A stretch of 64,000 nucleotides of DNA from JBPEWY01 sp965224095 (GTDB lineage: Bacteria; Bacteroidota; Bacteroidia; Flavobacteriales; Flavobacteriaceae), in assembly GCA_965224095.1 (NCBI GenBank), contig OZ245039.1, forward strand, positions 2,666,001 to 2,730,000, written 5' to 3'. Positions 35,501 to 42,675 of this stretch are shown here, one piece after another. The position numbers were made by a program, and so were the translations under genes. Numbering within the stretch: position 1 is the first letter of the stretch; every line of letters starts with the position of its first letter. The notes under the pieces are model-generated. The model made no database searches, was not told where the DNA came from, and saw nothing but the letters and a program-made list of their open reading frames with translations.

Positions 35501-35891
35501 GATATGTAACAATAACGGCAGGTTTCTTTCTGGAATTAATCCGGTTTAACACTTCCGCCCTTAGAAGTACATTTGCGTTATTGGTTTCTTCAATTTGATA
35601 AGGCCTTCGGTAGGACCCCGGATAAAACAACACTTGTTTTTCGCCTAAAAAAAGCTCTAAGTCGTTCAGGTGATAAGCGGCTTCTTCTTTATCGCTTAGC
35701 ACCAGGAGAAATGGCTTTTTGGCTTCCTTAAACGCATTGGCAATAACGTAAGATAAAGAAGAACCGATAAGCCCTTTTACGTGTATTTTTTGCTGAGATT
35801 GGGAAATAAGTTTCCCTAGTTTTTGCTGCTGCAAAGACTTTGCGAAAACGGAGGAAACAGATAATTTACGCACTATTTGGATTTGATGCAA
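32520..35891 (-). CDS. mfd: transcription-repair coupling factor Mfd
   Basis: Mfd removes RNA polymerase stalled at DNA lesions and recruits UvrA. This 1123-residue protein has a UvrB-like N-terminal module and the CarD-like RNA-polymerase-interacting domain (EVGDFVTHIDHGIGKFGG near 435-452). The translocase motor has Walker A GDVGFGKTEIA, the DEEQ box (LLIVDEEQKFG) and RGRVGRS, followed by a C-terminal TRCF domain. No ATG is available at the 5' end: the frame begins at TTG 35891, and GTG 35873 is the next candidate. The TTG forms the end of a TAccTTTG promoter-like box (35889-35896), so the true start may be the GTG. Confidence 0.95.
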   Translation of the reverse strand: MHQIQIVRKLSVSSVFAKSLQQQKLGKLISQSQQKIHVKGLIGSSLSYVIANAFKEAKKPFLLVLSDKEEAAYHLNDLELFLGEKQVLFYPGSYRRPYQIEETNNANVLLRAEVLNRINSRKKPAVIVTYPDALFEKVVTKKELEKNTLKIQTGNELSIDFVNEVLFEYHFKRVDFVSEPGEFSVRGGILDVFSFSNDEPYRIEFFGDEIDSIRTFDVETQLSNDRVKKINIIPNVANKFMEESRESFLKYLSGNTVVFVKDARFLLEKLDLLYAKAETSFKDISSEVRHLEPQELFCNAALLEKQLAGYTVVETTNQTLYPDASEIEYYTQPQPSFNKQFELLIENLQRNHEKGIVNYIFCSGKQQAQRFHDIFEEVDQTVHYHTAVLPIHKGFIDGSLKIACYTDHEIFERYHKFHLKNGYAKKQAITLRELNNLEVGDFVTHIDHGIGKFGGLQKIDVEGKTQEAIKLVYGDRDILYVSIHSLHKISKYNGKDGKPPKIYKLGSNAWKKLKQKTKSRVKEIAFNLIQLYAKRKLKKGFQYGPDSYLQNELEASFLYEDTPDQSKATEDVKKDMESNRPMDRLVCGDVGFGKTEIAIRAAFKAVDNGKQVAVLVPTTILAFQHMQTFGDRLNDFPIVVDYLNRFRTTKEKRIILEQLREGKIDIIIGTHQLVNANVQFKDLGLLIVDEEQKFGVAIKDKLKTLKENIDVLTLTATPIPRTLQFSLMAARDLSVINTPPPNRYPIESQVIRFNEEQIRDAISYEIQRGGQVFFVHNRIENIKEVAGMLQRLIPHAKIGIGHGQLEGKKLEKLMLAFMHGEFDVLVSTTIVESGLDVPNANTIFINNANHFGLSDLHQMRGRVGRSNKKAFCYFITPPYSTMTDDARKRIQALEQFTELGSGFNIAMKDLEIRGAGDLLGGEQSGFINEIGFDTYQKILREAIEELKENEFAQLYDSESEKVFVREPQIDSDFELLFPDNYINNISERLNLYNQLASIKDEASLRSYEEKLIDRFGPLPKPAIDLLQSIRIKWMAISIGLEKVVLKKKKLIGYFIADQQSPYYQSEVFSQLLKHVQTNPDTYKIKEKETRNGLRLLLIMENINTVEQAIQSLAPFTVKQKAPV

Positions 35892-35896
35892 AGGTA
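35889..35896 (-). promoter_or_regulatory. -7 element overlapping the first possible mfd start
   Basis: The minus strand reads TACCTTTG, a full match to TAnnTTTG. Its last three bases are the TTG codon that opens the mfd frame. If used, transcription starts about 7 bases later, leaving GTG 35873 as start with a leader of roughly 10 bases. No TTG is seen at the expected -33 spacing. Confidence 0.4.
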
Positions 35897-36004
35897 AAAA
35901 AGCAAAATAGAAAAAGAAGTAAGATGTTTAAAAAGATATTGGTTATTCCCTTCAAAAAACCTCTAAATATGGTTATATTTACCGGCGAAAAAAAATAGCA
36001 AAAA

Positions 36005-36436
36005 ATGTCAATTTCAAGTTTATTTGATAGCGGATTTCGAAAGCGAAATCAGGATCATTTTGCCGCCATTGTGCGGGTGGCCATGAGCGATGGGATAATT
36101 AGTGTGGAGGAGAAGGCTTTCCTGGATAGGTTGGCAAGGAGTCTGGATATTTCGGAGTCTAAGTATGAGGAGATTTTAAAAGATTATGCTTCTCATCCCA
36201 TAAATCCACCCTTAACTTACGATCATCGCCTGGAGCGGTTATACGACCTGGCCAGAATGGTCTATGCCGATCATCACGTTGGGGAAAAACAACCCGTTTT
36301 ATTAGAGAAGTTTGGTGTTGGACTTGGCTTTACAACCGTAAATATTAAATATGTGGTTGATAAGGCACTCGCATTAGTCGAAGAAGGAGTTGATTTGGAG
36401 ACTTTTATGGACGAAATAAAACATATGTACAAATAA
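36005..36436 (+). CDS. TerB-like domain protein
   Basis: A 143-residue, all-helical protein of the TerB/DjlA N-terminal type. ISVEEKAFLDRLARSLDIS (residues 33-51) carries the acidic metal-binding-like helix, and a second copy follows (YDLARMVYADHHVGEKQPVLL). TerB-like domains occur in tellurite-resistance and phage-defence contexts as well as alone; there are no ter genes here. It is divergent from mfd and ends in a bidirectional terminator. Confidence 0.8.
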   Translation: MSISSLFDSGFRKRNQDHFAAIVRVAMSDGIISVEEKAFLDRLARSLDISESKYEEILKDYASHPINPPLTYDHRLERLYDLARMVYADHHVGEKQPVLLEKFGVGLGFTTVNIKYVVDKALALVEEGVDLETFMDEIKHMYK

Positions 36437-36456
36437 AAGAATACGTCCTTTATGAT

Positions 36457-36490
36457 AAAAAAGACTCGAAAACGCTTCGGGTCTTTTTTT
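36457..36490. terminator. bidirectional rho-independent terminator
   Basis: AAAAAAGACTCGAA pairs with TTCGGGTCTTTTTT around a 5-base loop, with one G-T pair. The A run on one side and T run on the other let it stop both the TerB-like gene (plus) and the histidine kinase operon (minus). Confidence 0.9.
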
Positions 36491-38030
36491 ATTTTAAATT
36501 AACCAGCAATGTTCGTATGAGTGTTTGTTCGTCAAATGGCTTTGTAATTACATCGTTCATACCGTGCTTTTTGTACATTTTAATATCCTCGGGAAGGTGA
36601 TTCGCTGTGAGACCGATCACGGGAATTCTCTTCAGGGGTTTAATGGGAAGTTCCCGAATCATTTTGGTGACGTGATGGCCTTTTGATCCCGGCAGATTGA
36701 CATCCATAAGCACAATGTCATACTCATTTTCGGTAAGCTCTTTTATAACATCATTACCATCACTGAGCAGATCGATATAAAATCTCTGAGTATCTGCCAA
36801 TACTTTAAAAACCAACATTTGGGTAATGTTGTCGTCTTCTACTAAAAGCAGTTTAAATTTTTTGTTGCTAAACTTACTGAGCAGGTTTCTATCTGAATCT
36901 TCCTCTTTTGTCGGGGTACGCTTCTTTTGAGATTTGGTGACGGGATATTTGAAGCTTAAATTAAAAGAGAAAGAAGAACCTTTTCCCGGATTACTTTTCA
37001 TATTTATTTCACTTCCCATCAGGTTCAATAATTTTTTAACAATGGTAAGCCCGAGACCGGCACCCTGGTGTTGTACATCTGAGTGGAGTTGTGTAAAGCT
37101 TTCAAAAATAACACCCAAATCCTGTTCGGCAATACCAATTCCGGTATCGTACACTTCAAATCTCAGATTTGCTTTATTGGCGCGTTTTTGATTTAAGGAA
37201 ATATTCAGGCCTATTTTTCCCTGATATGTAAATTTAAACGCATTTTCCAGGAGATTGGTTAAAACCTGATTAAGCCTGAGATGATCTCCTTCTATTAATT
37301 CCGGTATTCTATCGTCGTAGGAAACATCGAATGTCAAACCTTTGGTTCCTGCTTTTGTTGCATAGGCACTCTGCAGGTAATCTACCAATCCTTTAAGATT
37401 AAACATTTCTTTATGAAGTGTTAGATTTCCTGATTCTATCTGACTGATATTCAAAGTATCTTCCAGCATTAATTTCAGGTGTTTACTGGAATCTTTTATC
37501 AGATTGACATATTCTTTTTGCTGGGTGCTCAATCCGCTTTTACCCAGCAAATTAGTGAATACCATGATCGAAGTAAGAGGTGTTCTTAATTCGTGGCTGA
37601 AATTGGCAATAAATTTATTTTTAAAAGCTTCCTGCTCTTTTAATTGCCTGTTTTTTATAGCCAGTAATTCGGCATTGATAATCGATTCGTTCCTCGTTTG
37701 TGTAAGTTGTTGATAAATGGAGTACTCTTTTGTCAGGTCCTGAACAATAATGAGGGCATGATCCTGATCGGAAAAGGTAGACAACTGAATATCGCAAATA
37801 AGCTCTTTATTGTCTAATCGCAGATGAACACAGGAAAACGAATAGGTTTCGTCCACATTTTTTAAGAGCTCCGGAAACATTATAAAAAAAGGATGGAATT
37901 TTGTAATCGGCTGGCTTTTATCCAAATTAAAAAGCGCGTCATCACTTTCCAGAATCATTGTATCCTGATCAATCAGGATACCCTGTGTTTTGGAGCTAAT
38001 AAACTTTTCTTTATAAGTGAGCAACATCAT
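36489..38030 (-). CDS. hybrid histidine kinase with C-terminal receiver domain
   Basis: A 513-residue soluble kinase. Residues 1-105 form a PAS-like sensor, and a short coiled coil (about 108-140) leads to the HisKA helix FIANFSHELRTP with phospho-acceptor His146. The HATPase follows (NQVLTNLLENAFKFT, DTGIGI, GAGLGLTIVKKLL). The receiver domain starts at LLLVEDDN with phospho-acceptor Asp443 (VLMDVNLPG). There are no membrane segments, so the input is cytoplasmic. No DNA-binding output is attached. Its first 20 bases overlap the small GTPase gene, which suggests the GTPase and the kinase act in one pathway. Confidence 0.93.
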   Translation of the reverse strand: MMLLTYKEKFISSKTQGILIDQDTMILESDDALFNLDKSQPITKFHPFFIMFPELLKNVDETYSFSCVHLRLDNKELICDIQLSTFSDQDHALIIVQDLTKEYSIYQQLTQTRNESIINAELLAIKNRQLKEQEAFKNKFIANFSHELRTPLTSIMVFTNLLGKSGLSTQQKEYVNLIKDSSKHLKLMLEDTLNISQIESGNLTLHKEMFNLKGLVDYLQSAYATKAGTKGLTFDVSYDDRIPELIEGDHLRLNQVLTNLLENAFKFTYQGKIGLNISLNQKRANKANLRFEVYDTGIGIAEQDLGVIFESFTQLHSDVQHQGAGLGLTIVKKLLNLMGSEINMKSNPGKGSSFSFNLSFKYPVTKSQKKRTPTKEEDSDRNLLSKFSNKKFKLLLVEDDNITQMLVFKVLADTQRFYIDLLSDGNDVIKELTENEYDIVLMDVNLPGSKGHHVTKMIRELPIKPLKRIPVIGLTANHLPEDIKMYKKHGMNDVITKPFDEQTLIRTLLVNLK

Positions 38031-38517
38031 TTAACAGCTCTTTTGCGAGGTGTGTAAACATATTATCAATGTTTTCACCGGTTTTGGCACTGGTAAGATA
38101 TTGATGCTGGATCTTATTTGATTTTAAAACTTTTTTCAATTCAGATAAATCGACCAAATCAATCTTATTTCCGACAACCTGCAGCTTTGTTTCGGGATAG
38201 TGCTTTTTGAGATAAGAAATTTCGTGTTTGTAATTGGCAAAAGTAGAAGGTCTGGAAACATCAAAAACATAAATAAATCCATGGGTGCCGAGAAGATAAG
38301 ACGAACGTACCTGTTCTATATCTTCCGTTCCCTCCAGGTCCCAAATAATCAGAGAGATAGTTTCATCAGGTGAGATGTTGACATCCTTTTTGAGAATATG
38401 TACTCCTATGGTTACCTTGTAATCATGTGAAAAAGTGTTTTCAACAAACCTGCGGATTATGGAGGATTTCCCCACTCCAAAATGCCCTAATAACACTATT
38501 TTTTTAGATGTTCTCAT
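38011..38517 (-). CDS. Ras/Rab-like small GTPase
   Basis: A 168-residue single-domain GTPase. G1 is GHFGVGKSS (11-19), switch I Thr is probably Thr36, G3 is WDLEGTED (59-66), G4 is NKID (117-120) and G5 is TSAKTGE (142-148). The order, spacing and size are those of eukaryote-like Ras/Rab proteins and of bacterial MglA/Rup groups. At the Ras Gln61 position there is Thr64, so intrinsic hydrolysis may be low and partner-dependent. There is no lipid-anchor Cys at the end. The gene overlaps both neighbours (20 and 14 bases), meaning strong translational coupling with the histidine kinase and the upstream protein. Confidence 0.93.
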   Translation of the reverse strand: MRTSKKIVLLGHFGVGKSSIIRRFVENTFSHDYKVTIGVHILKKDVNISPDETISLIIWDLEGTEDIEQVRSSYLLGTHGFIYVFDVSRPSTFANYKHEISYLKKHYPETKLQVVGNKIDLVDLSELKKVLKSNKIQHQYLTSAKTGENIDNMFTHLAKELLNDVAHL

Positions 38518-39331
38518 TTTTAAAATAATATGCCAATTCTCTTTCCAGTATTTCTCTCGTAAGACTTGCCCTTATATTTGGAAGGGACAAAAAGTTTTGA
38601 GAAAGGTCAAAGATAATGTCTTGTAAGGTATCTTTAAAGACCGTTGAGTACGTTCCTGAGATAACCACCACAATATAATACGATATAAAATTTTGAATAT
38701 GAAGATTATAGAATTCGTATTCTATTAATTCAAGGTTTTGATCTTTTTGTTTAAAAGCGTCCTCAACAAAGTTTTTAATAGCCGTCAACATCCCTGAAAT
38801 CATATCTTCATCAATGGTTTCACTCTTGTTAAGACTCCCGAGTAAAATACCGGAATTTTTCTCAATAACCATAACCTGTTCAACTCTGGGCCGATTGGCC
38901 TCACTTAAAATTAGATCTTCCTCCTTAACACCTCCAAACCAGGCTCTAAGTCTTCGTTGCCAGCTACTGGCAGAAAACCCGCTTTCCAGTTGCTTGTTAA
39001 TGCGTTCGCTTAACAATTTAATTTCCTGCTGAACATATTTCTTTACCATTTTCCCAAGGATGGGATAAAGTGCTTCCACCACCTGAGTTTTAGATTTCCG
39101 GATTTCTGTTTTTAAAGTTTTTGTAATGGTAGGGCCTAATGTTCTTGGAATATCTTTAACAAAATGATCGAGCCGGTGCTCAATAATAGGGCTGACCCTT
39201 TTAGAGAGTTCCGGGCGCGTGTTGATTGCGTGTTCTAACGACTCAATTTTGTTAGCGAAAGTTTCGGTCAGATCACGTTCATCGGCCAGAAGAATATCAC
39301 GAATTATTTCAAGCTTATCATTTTCTGTCAC
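38504..39331 (-). CDS. GTPase-operon protein with possible Roadblock/longin-like domain
   Basis: A 275-residue protein with no signal peptide. Residues 1-125 are helical and charged (KIESLEHAINTRPELSKRV, SERINKQLESGF). The C-terminal half reads as strand-strand-helix-strand-helix: VEQVMVIEKNSGILLGS, DMISGMLTAIKNFVEDAF, FISYYIVVVISG. This pattern resembles Roadblock/LC7 or longin folds, which are common regulators of Ras-like GTPases such as MglB for MglA. That match is an inference from pattern. It overlaps the GTPase gene by 14 bases and follows the coiled-coil gene by 17 bases. Confidence 0.7.
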   Translation of the reverse strand: MTENDKLEIIRDILLADERDLTETFANKIESLEHAINTRPELSKRVSPIIEHRLDHFVKDIPRTLGPTITKTLKTEIRKSKTQVVEALYPILGKMVKKYVQQEIKLLSERINKQLESGFSASSWQRRLRAWFGGVKEEDLILSEANRPRVEQVMVIEKNSGILLGSLNKSETIDEDMISGMLTAIKNFVEDAFKQKDQNLELIEYEFYNLHIQNFISYYIVVVISGTYSTVFKDTLQDIIFDLSQNFLSLPNIRASLTREILERELAYYFKNENI

Positions 39332-39348
39332 CCTTCAACGTGTTGAAA

Positions 39349-39720
39349 TCATGCTTGTTTTTTACCAATCTTCTCTCCCAGATTAATGAGGAGTTGGGCC
39401 AAGGTATCCCTGTCTACCTTTTCGGCGTGAAGATTTTCAATTTTATCTTCCAGAGAATTTTCAAGGTCTGAAATTCGAATGTTCAGATCGGTACTTAACG
39501 TATCTATTTGTTCCGAAAGTTCAGAACGTACTTCGTTCATTAAAAATTCAAGTTCCTTCTTCTTAGATAGAATATGTTCTTTTATGGCTTCAAATTCTGC
39601 ATTGTAAGCCTCTATGTTTTCTCCAAAAATCAGATTCTTTATAACCTCAAGTTTTGAAGAGGCATCCAAGGGAATACCATTTGCTTTAGGCTGCTGGAGG
39701 ACTTCTTTTTTCGACATCAT
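39349..39720 (-). CDS. small coiled-coil protein of the GTPase operon
   Basis: A 123-residue protein, soluble and acidic. Residues 30-115 are almost entirely heptad-like (EFEAIKEHILSKKKELEFL, DLNIRISDLENSLEDKIENL), so a long coiled coil is expected. No family is recognised. It is the first gene of the four-gene minus-strand operon ending in the hybrid kinase, and may act as scaffold or oligomeriser. The fbp gene lies 51 bases upstream on the same strand. Confidence 0.75.
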   Translation of the reverse strand: MMSKKEVLQQPKANGIPLDASSKLEVIKNLIFGENIEAYNAEFEAIKEHILSKKKELEFLMNEVRSELSEQIDTLSTDLNIRISDLENSLEDKIENLHAEKVDRDTLAQLLINLGEKIGKKQA

Positions 39721-39771
39721 TTTGATTTTGTGTGCTCTACGTGTACAAATTAATAAAAAATATTGATTCTG

Positions 39772-40779
39772 TTAACTATTTTTTAACATAAAGGATTCGG
39801 CTTTTTCCACCATTTTTTTGCTCCCGCAGAAAAAAGGGACCCTTTGGTGTAACTCGGTGGGCTGAATATCCAGGATACGCTGAAACCCATTACTTGCTTT
39901 TCCATCGGCTTGTTCGGCAAGAAGCGCCATAGGATTGCATTCATATAACAAGCGTAATTTCCCTTCGGCGGCTTTGCTGCTTTTAGGATAAATGTAAATA
40001 CCGCCCTTGATCATATTTCTGTGAAAATCGGAAACTAACGAACCTATATATCGGGATGTGTAAGGCCTGTCTCCTTCCTCTTCCTGACAGTATTTTATAT
40101 AATCTTTAACGCCCTGAGGGAAATGAATATAGTTTCCTTCATTAATAGAATAAATTTTACCGGTTTCAGGAAAGATCATATTAGGATGTGAAAGGTAAAA
40201 AGTTCCGATGGCCGGATTCAGGGTAAATCCGTTTACTCCATGCCCGGTAGTATATACCAGCATCGTTGAAGTTCCGTATATTATATATCCCGCTGCCACT
40301 TGATTTTTTCCCGGTTGCAGAAAATCTTCCAGGGTTACGGGAGTACCTACGGGAGTTACTCTTCTGTAAATAGAAAAAATAGTTCCAACCGAAACGTTTA
40401 CATCGATATTGCTGGACCCGTCTAACGGATCAATCAATACAACGTATTTGTTCTGGTGGTTTTCATCATAACTATTAATACTGATGAAATCGTCTTCCTC
40501 CTCGGAAGCAATACCGCAAACAATCTCCCTGTTTTTAAGGGTTTGAATAAATTTGTCGTTAGCCAGAACATCCAGCTTTTGCTGGTTTTCTCCCTGAATA
40601 TTGGTTTCCCCAACAGCACCTAAAATATCAACCAATCCGGCTTTGTTTACTTCGTGATTGACAACTTTAGCGGCAAGTCGGATAGCGTTGATAAGTTTGG
40701 AAAGTTCGCCGGAAGAATATTTAAATTCGGACTGGTTTTCTATGATGAATTCTCCCAGAGTTTGATTTTTTCGGGACAT
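39772..40779 (-). CDS. fbp: class 1 fructose-1,6-bisphosphatase
   Basis: This 335-residue enzyme hydrolyses fructose-1,6-bisphosphate to fructose-6-phosphate in gluconeogenesis. The family metal site DPLDGSSNIDVNVSVGTIFS (about residues 115-134), the preceding EEED region and the GGIYIYP and LLYECNPMA motifs are intact. ATG 40779 (MSRKNQTLGEFI) fits the family N-terminus; the ATG ten codons upstream adds only basic residues. A GATATTTG box, one base off TAnnTTTG, lies at 40811-40818. Confidence 0.96.
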   Translation of the reverse strand: MSRKNQTLGEFIIENQSEFKYSSGELSKLINAIRLAAKVVNHEVNKAGLVDILGAVGETNIQGENQQKLDVLANDKFIQTLKNREIVCGIASEEEDDFISINSYDENHQNKYVVLIDPLDGSSNIDVNVSVGTIFSIYRRVTPVGTPVTLEDFLQPGKNQVAAGYIIYGTSTMLVYTTGHGVNGFTLNPAIGTFYLSHPNMIFPETGKIYSINEGNYIHFPQGVKDYIKYCQEEEGDRPYTSRYIGSLVSDFHRNMIKGGIYIYPKSSKAAEGKLRLLYECNPMALLAEQADGKASNGFQRILDIQPTELHQRVPFFCGSKKMVEKAESFMLKNS

Positions 40780-40871
40780 ATTTTTAATCTTATGGTTGTG
40801 ATTTCGCACACAAATATCGGTAAAAATGTGAAACCATTAGAATCCATTTAACTTATTAAAGTTTACATTTA

Positions 40872-40879
40872 TAACTTTG
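40872..40879 (+). promoter_or_regulatory. -7 element before the GNAT gene
   Basis: TAACTTTG is a full match to TAnnTTTG, 17 bases before the ATG at 40897. No -33 TTG is seen at the right distance. Confidence 0.4.
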
Positions 40880-40896
40880 TGTTACAAATAGCTGAA

Positions 40897-41373
40897 ATGA
40901 ATTATACCATACGCCGAGCACGTGAAGAAGATATGACGGCAGTACATCGCCTCATAAAAGCACTGGCAGTATTTGAAAACGAACCTGATGCAGTAAAAAT
41001 AAGTGCAGAACAACTTAAAAAAGACGGATTTGGAAAAAGTCCTCTTTTTACCTGTTTTGTGGCGGAAGGCGCAACGGAGATTTTGGGAATGGCCCTGGTG
41101 TATCCCAGGTACTCTACGTGGAAAGGAAAAACCATTCACCTGGAAGACCTGATGGTTGATGAGGCGGCCAGGGGACAGGGAATTGGAGAAGCTTTGCTTG
41201 GAGAAGTTATTCGATTTGGAGCCCAACTGGGAGTGAAACGGGTGGAATGGGCCGTCCTGGATTGGAACGAACCGGCTATTAAGTTTTATGAAAATGTAGG
41301 AGCCCGGGTTATGAGAGATTGGGATATTGTACAAATGGATGAAGAAGGTATTAAATCGTTTTTAACAAGATGA
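40897..41373 (+). CDS. GNAT-family N-acetyltransferase
   Basis: A 158-residue acetyltransferase with the acetyl-CoA site DLMVDEAARGQGIGEALL (about 82-99, RGQGIG loop) and the C-terminal WNEPAIKFYENVGAR. It looks like the spermidine/spermine or diamine acetyltransferase-like subgroup; the substrate is not determinable. ATG 40897 (MNYTIRRA) is chosen over the GTG six codons earlier. It overlaps the aspartate kinase start by 4 bases (ATGA), so the two are translated together. Confidence 0.88.
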   Translation: MNYTIRRAREEDMTAVHRLIKALAVFENEPDAVKISAEQLKKDGFGKSPLFTCFVAEGATEILGMALVYPRYSTWKGKTIHLEDLMVDEAARGQGIGEALLGEVIRFGAQLGVKRVEWAVLDWNEPAIKFYENVGARVMRDWDIVQMDEEGIKSFLTR

Positions 41374-42623
41374 GGGTGTTTAAATTTGGAGGGGCTTCGG
41401 TAAAAGATGCCCAAAGTGTACGAAACGTGGTAAAGGTTTTGGAACAGGTTGGTTACGAAGATACAATGGTAATTGTGTCGGCTATGGGAAAAATGACAAA
41501 TGCCTTTGAGGTTATCGTAAAAAACTATCAGGAGAAAGATATAAAACTCAAATCCAATCTTCAGGAAATTAAAAAGTTTCATTATCAGATAGCTCAGGAG
41601 TTATTCGGCGATAAATCGCATTCGGTTTTTACTAAGATAGAAACCCTGTTTTCAGAACTTCAAACAATTCTAGATCGAAATAAATCGCCGGACTACAACT
41701 ATGTGTACGATCAGGTGGTTTGTTTCGGAGAACTCATTTCCACAAGCATCATTAGCGCGTATCTGGAAGATGTGGGGATAGCAAATAACTGGCTGGATGT
41801 AAGGAATTATATTAAAACTGATTCGCAATACAGAGGAGCTCATGTAAACTGGGAGCGAACTCAGAAAAATATTAAGGAAGGTATAAACCGGAAAAAATTA
41901 AATATTACGCAGGGCTTTTTAGGAAGCGATGCTAATAATTTTACAACTACTTTAGGGAGAGAGGGGTCTGATTATACGGCAGCTATTTTTGCGTATTGTT
42001 TAAATGCCGAAAGCGTTACCATCTGGAAAGATGTGCCCGGTGTGCTTAATGCCGATCCCAGGCACTTCGAAAATGCCGAATTACTCCATCAAATATCCTA
42101 TAGAGAAGCGATCGAATTGGCTTTTTACGGAGCTTCCGTGATCCATCCGAAAACCTTACAGCCCTTACAACGAAAGGAAATACCACTATATGTAAAATCG
42201 TTTGTCGATCCGGGATCTCCTGGAACTGCAGTTAGCAAAGGGAAGTATCTGGACCCTGAAATACCGTGTTATATAGTAAAGAAAAACCAGGTGCTTATTT
42301 CTTTGTCTTCACTGGATTTTTCCTTTATTGTTGAGGATAATATCAGCGAGATTTTTAAATTATTACACGAATGCCGAATGAAAGTAGATGTTATACAGAA
42401 TTCGGCCATTAGCTTTTCGGTTTGTGTGGATAATAAGTTTGACTCTTTAGAAAAAGTACTGGGAACACTAAAGGCAAAATTCAACGTGCATTGTGTTGAA
42501 GGAGTCTCTTTATATACGATACGGCATGCTACTACTCAGGCAATTCAGTACATTGAAAAAGGGAAGGAAATTCTGCTGAAACAACGCCTGCAAAACACCG
42601 TTCAATTGGTTGTAAAAGTTTAA
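41370..42623 (+). CDS. lysC: monofunctional aspartate kinase
   Basis: This 417-residue enzyme phosphorylates aspartate, the first step towards Lys, Met and Thr. The kinase motifs KFGGASV (5-11), GREGSDYTA near 196-204 and KDVPGVLNADPR near 218-229 are intact. Two ACT-like segments follow (QVLISLSSLDFSFI onward), which in this family sense the end-product amino acids. No homoserine dehydrogenase domain is attached. It is coupled to the GNAT gene by an ATGA overlap. Confidence 0.92.
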   Translation: MRVFKFGGASVKDAQSVRNVVKVLEQVGYEDTMVIVSAMGKMTNAFEVIVKNYQEKDIKLKSNLQEIKKFHYQIAQELFGDKSHSVFTKIETLFSELQTILDRNKSPDYNYVYDQVVCFGELISTSIISAYLEDVGIANNWLDVRNYIKTDSQYRGAHVNWERTQKNIKEGINRKKLNITQGFLGSDANNFTTTLGREGSDYTAAIFAYCLNAESVTIWKDVPGVLNADPRHFENAELLHQISYREAIELAFYGASVIHPKTLQPLQRKEIPLYVKSFVDPGSPGTAVSKGKYLDPEIPCYIVKKNQVLISLSSLDFSFIVEDNISEIFKLLHECRMKVDVIQNSAISFSVCVDNKFDSLEKVLGTLKAKFNVHCVEGVSLYTIRHATTQAIQYIEKGKEILLKQRLQNTVQLVVKV

Positions 42624-42626
42624 GGA

Positions 42627-42654
42627 TTGTCAATGCCGCTTTTTGTTATATTTG
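42627..42654 (+). promoter_or_regulatory. promoter of the OlsF-like acyltransferase operon
   Basis: TTG at 42627-42629, a 17-base spacer, then TATATTTG at 42647-42654: a full match to the Bacteroidota vegetative promoter. The ATG follows 21 bases later, and the promoter starts right after the lysC stop. Confidence 0.75.
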
Positions 42655-42675
42655 TAGTTCGCCTAATGAACAGCA

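Noticed and set aside
36005..36436. Tellurite resistance locus
   Set aside because: Only one TerB-like domain protein, with no terA, terC, terD or other ter genes near it.
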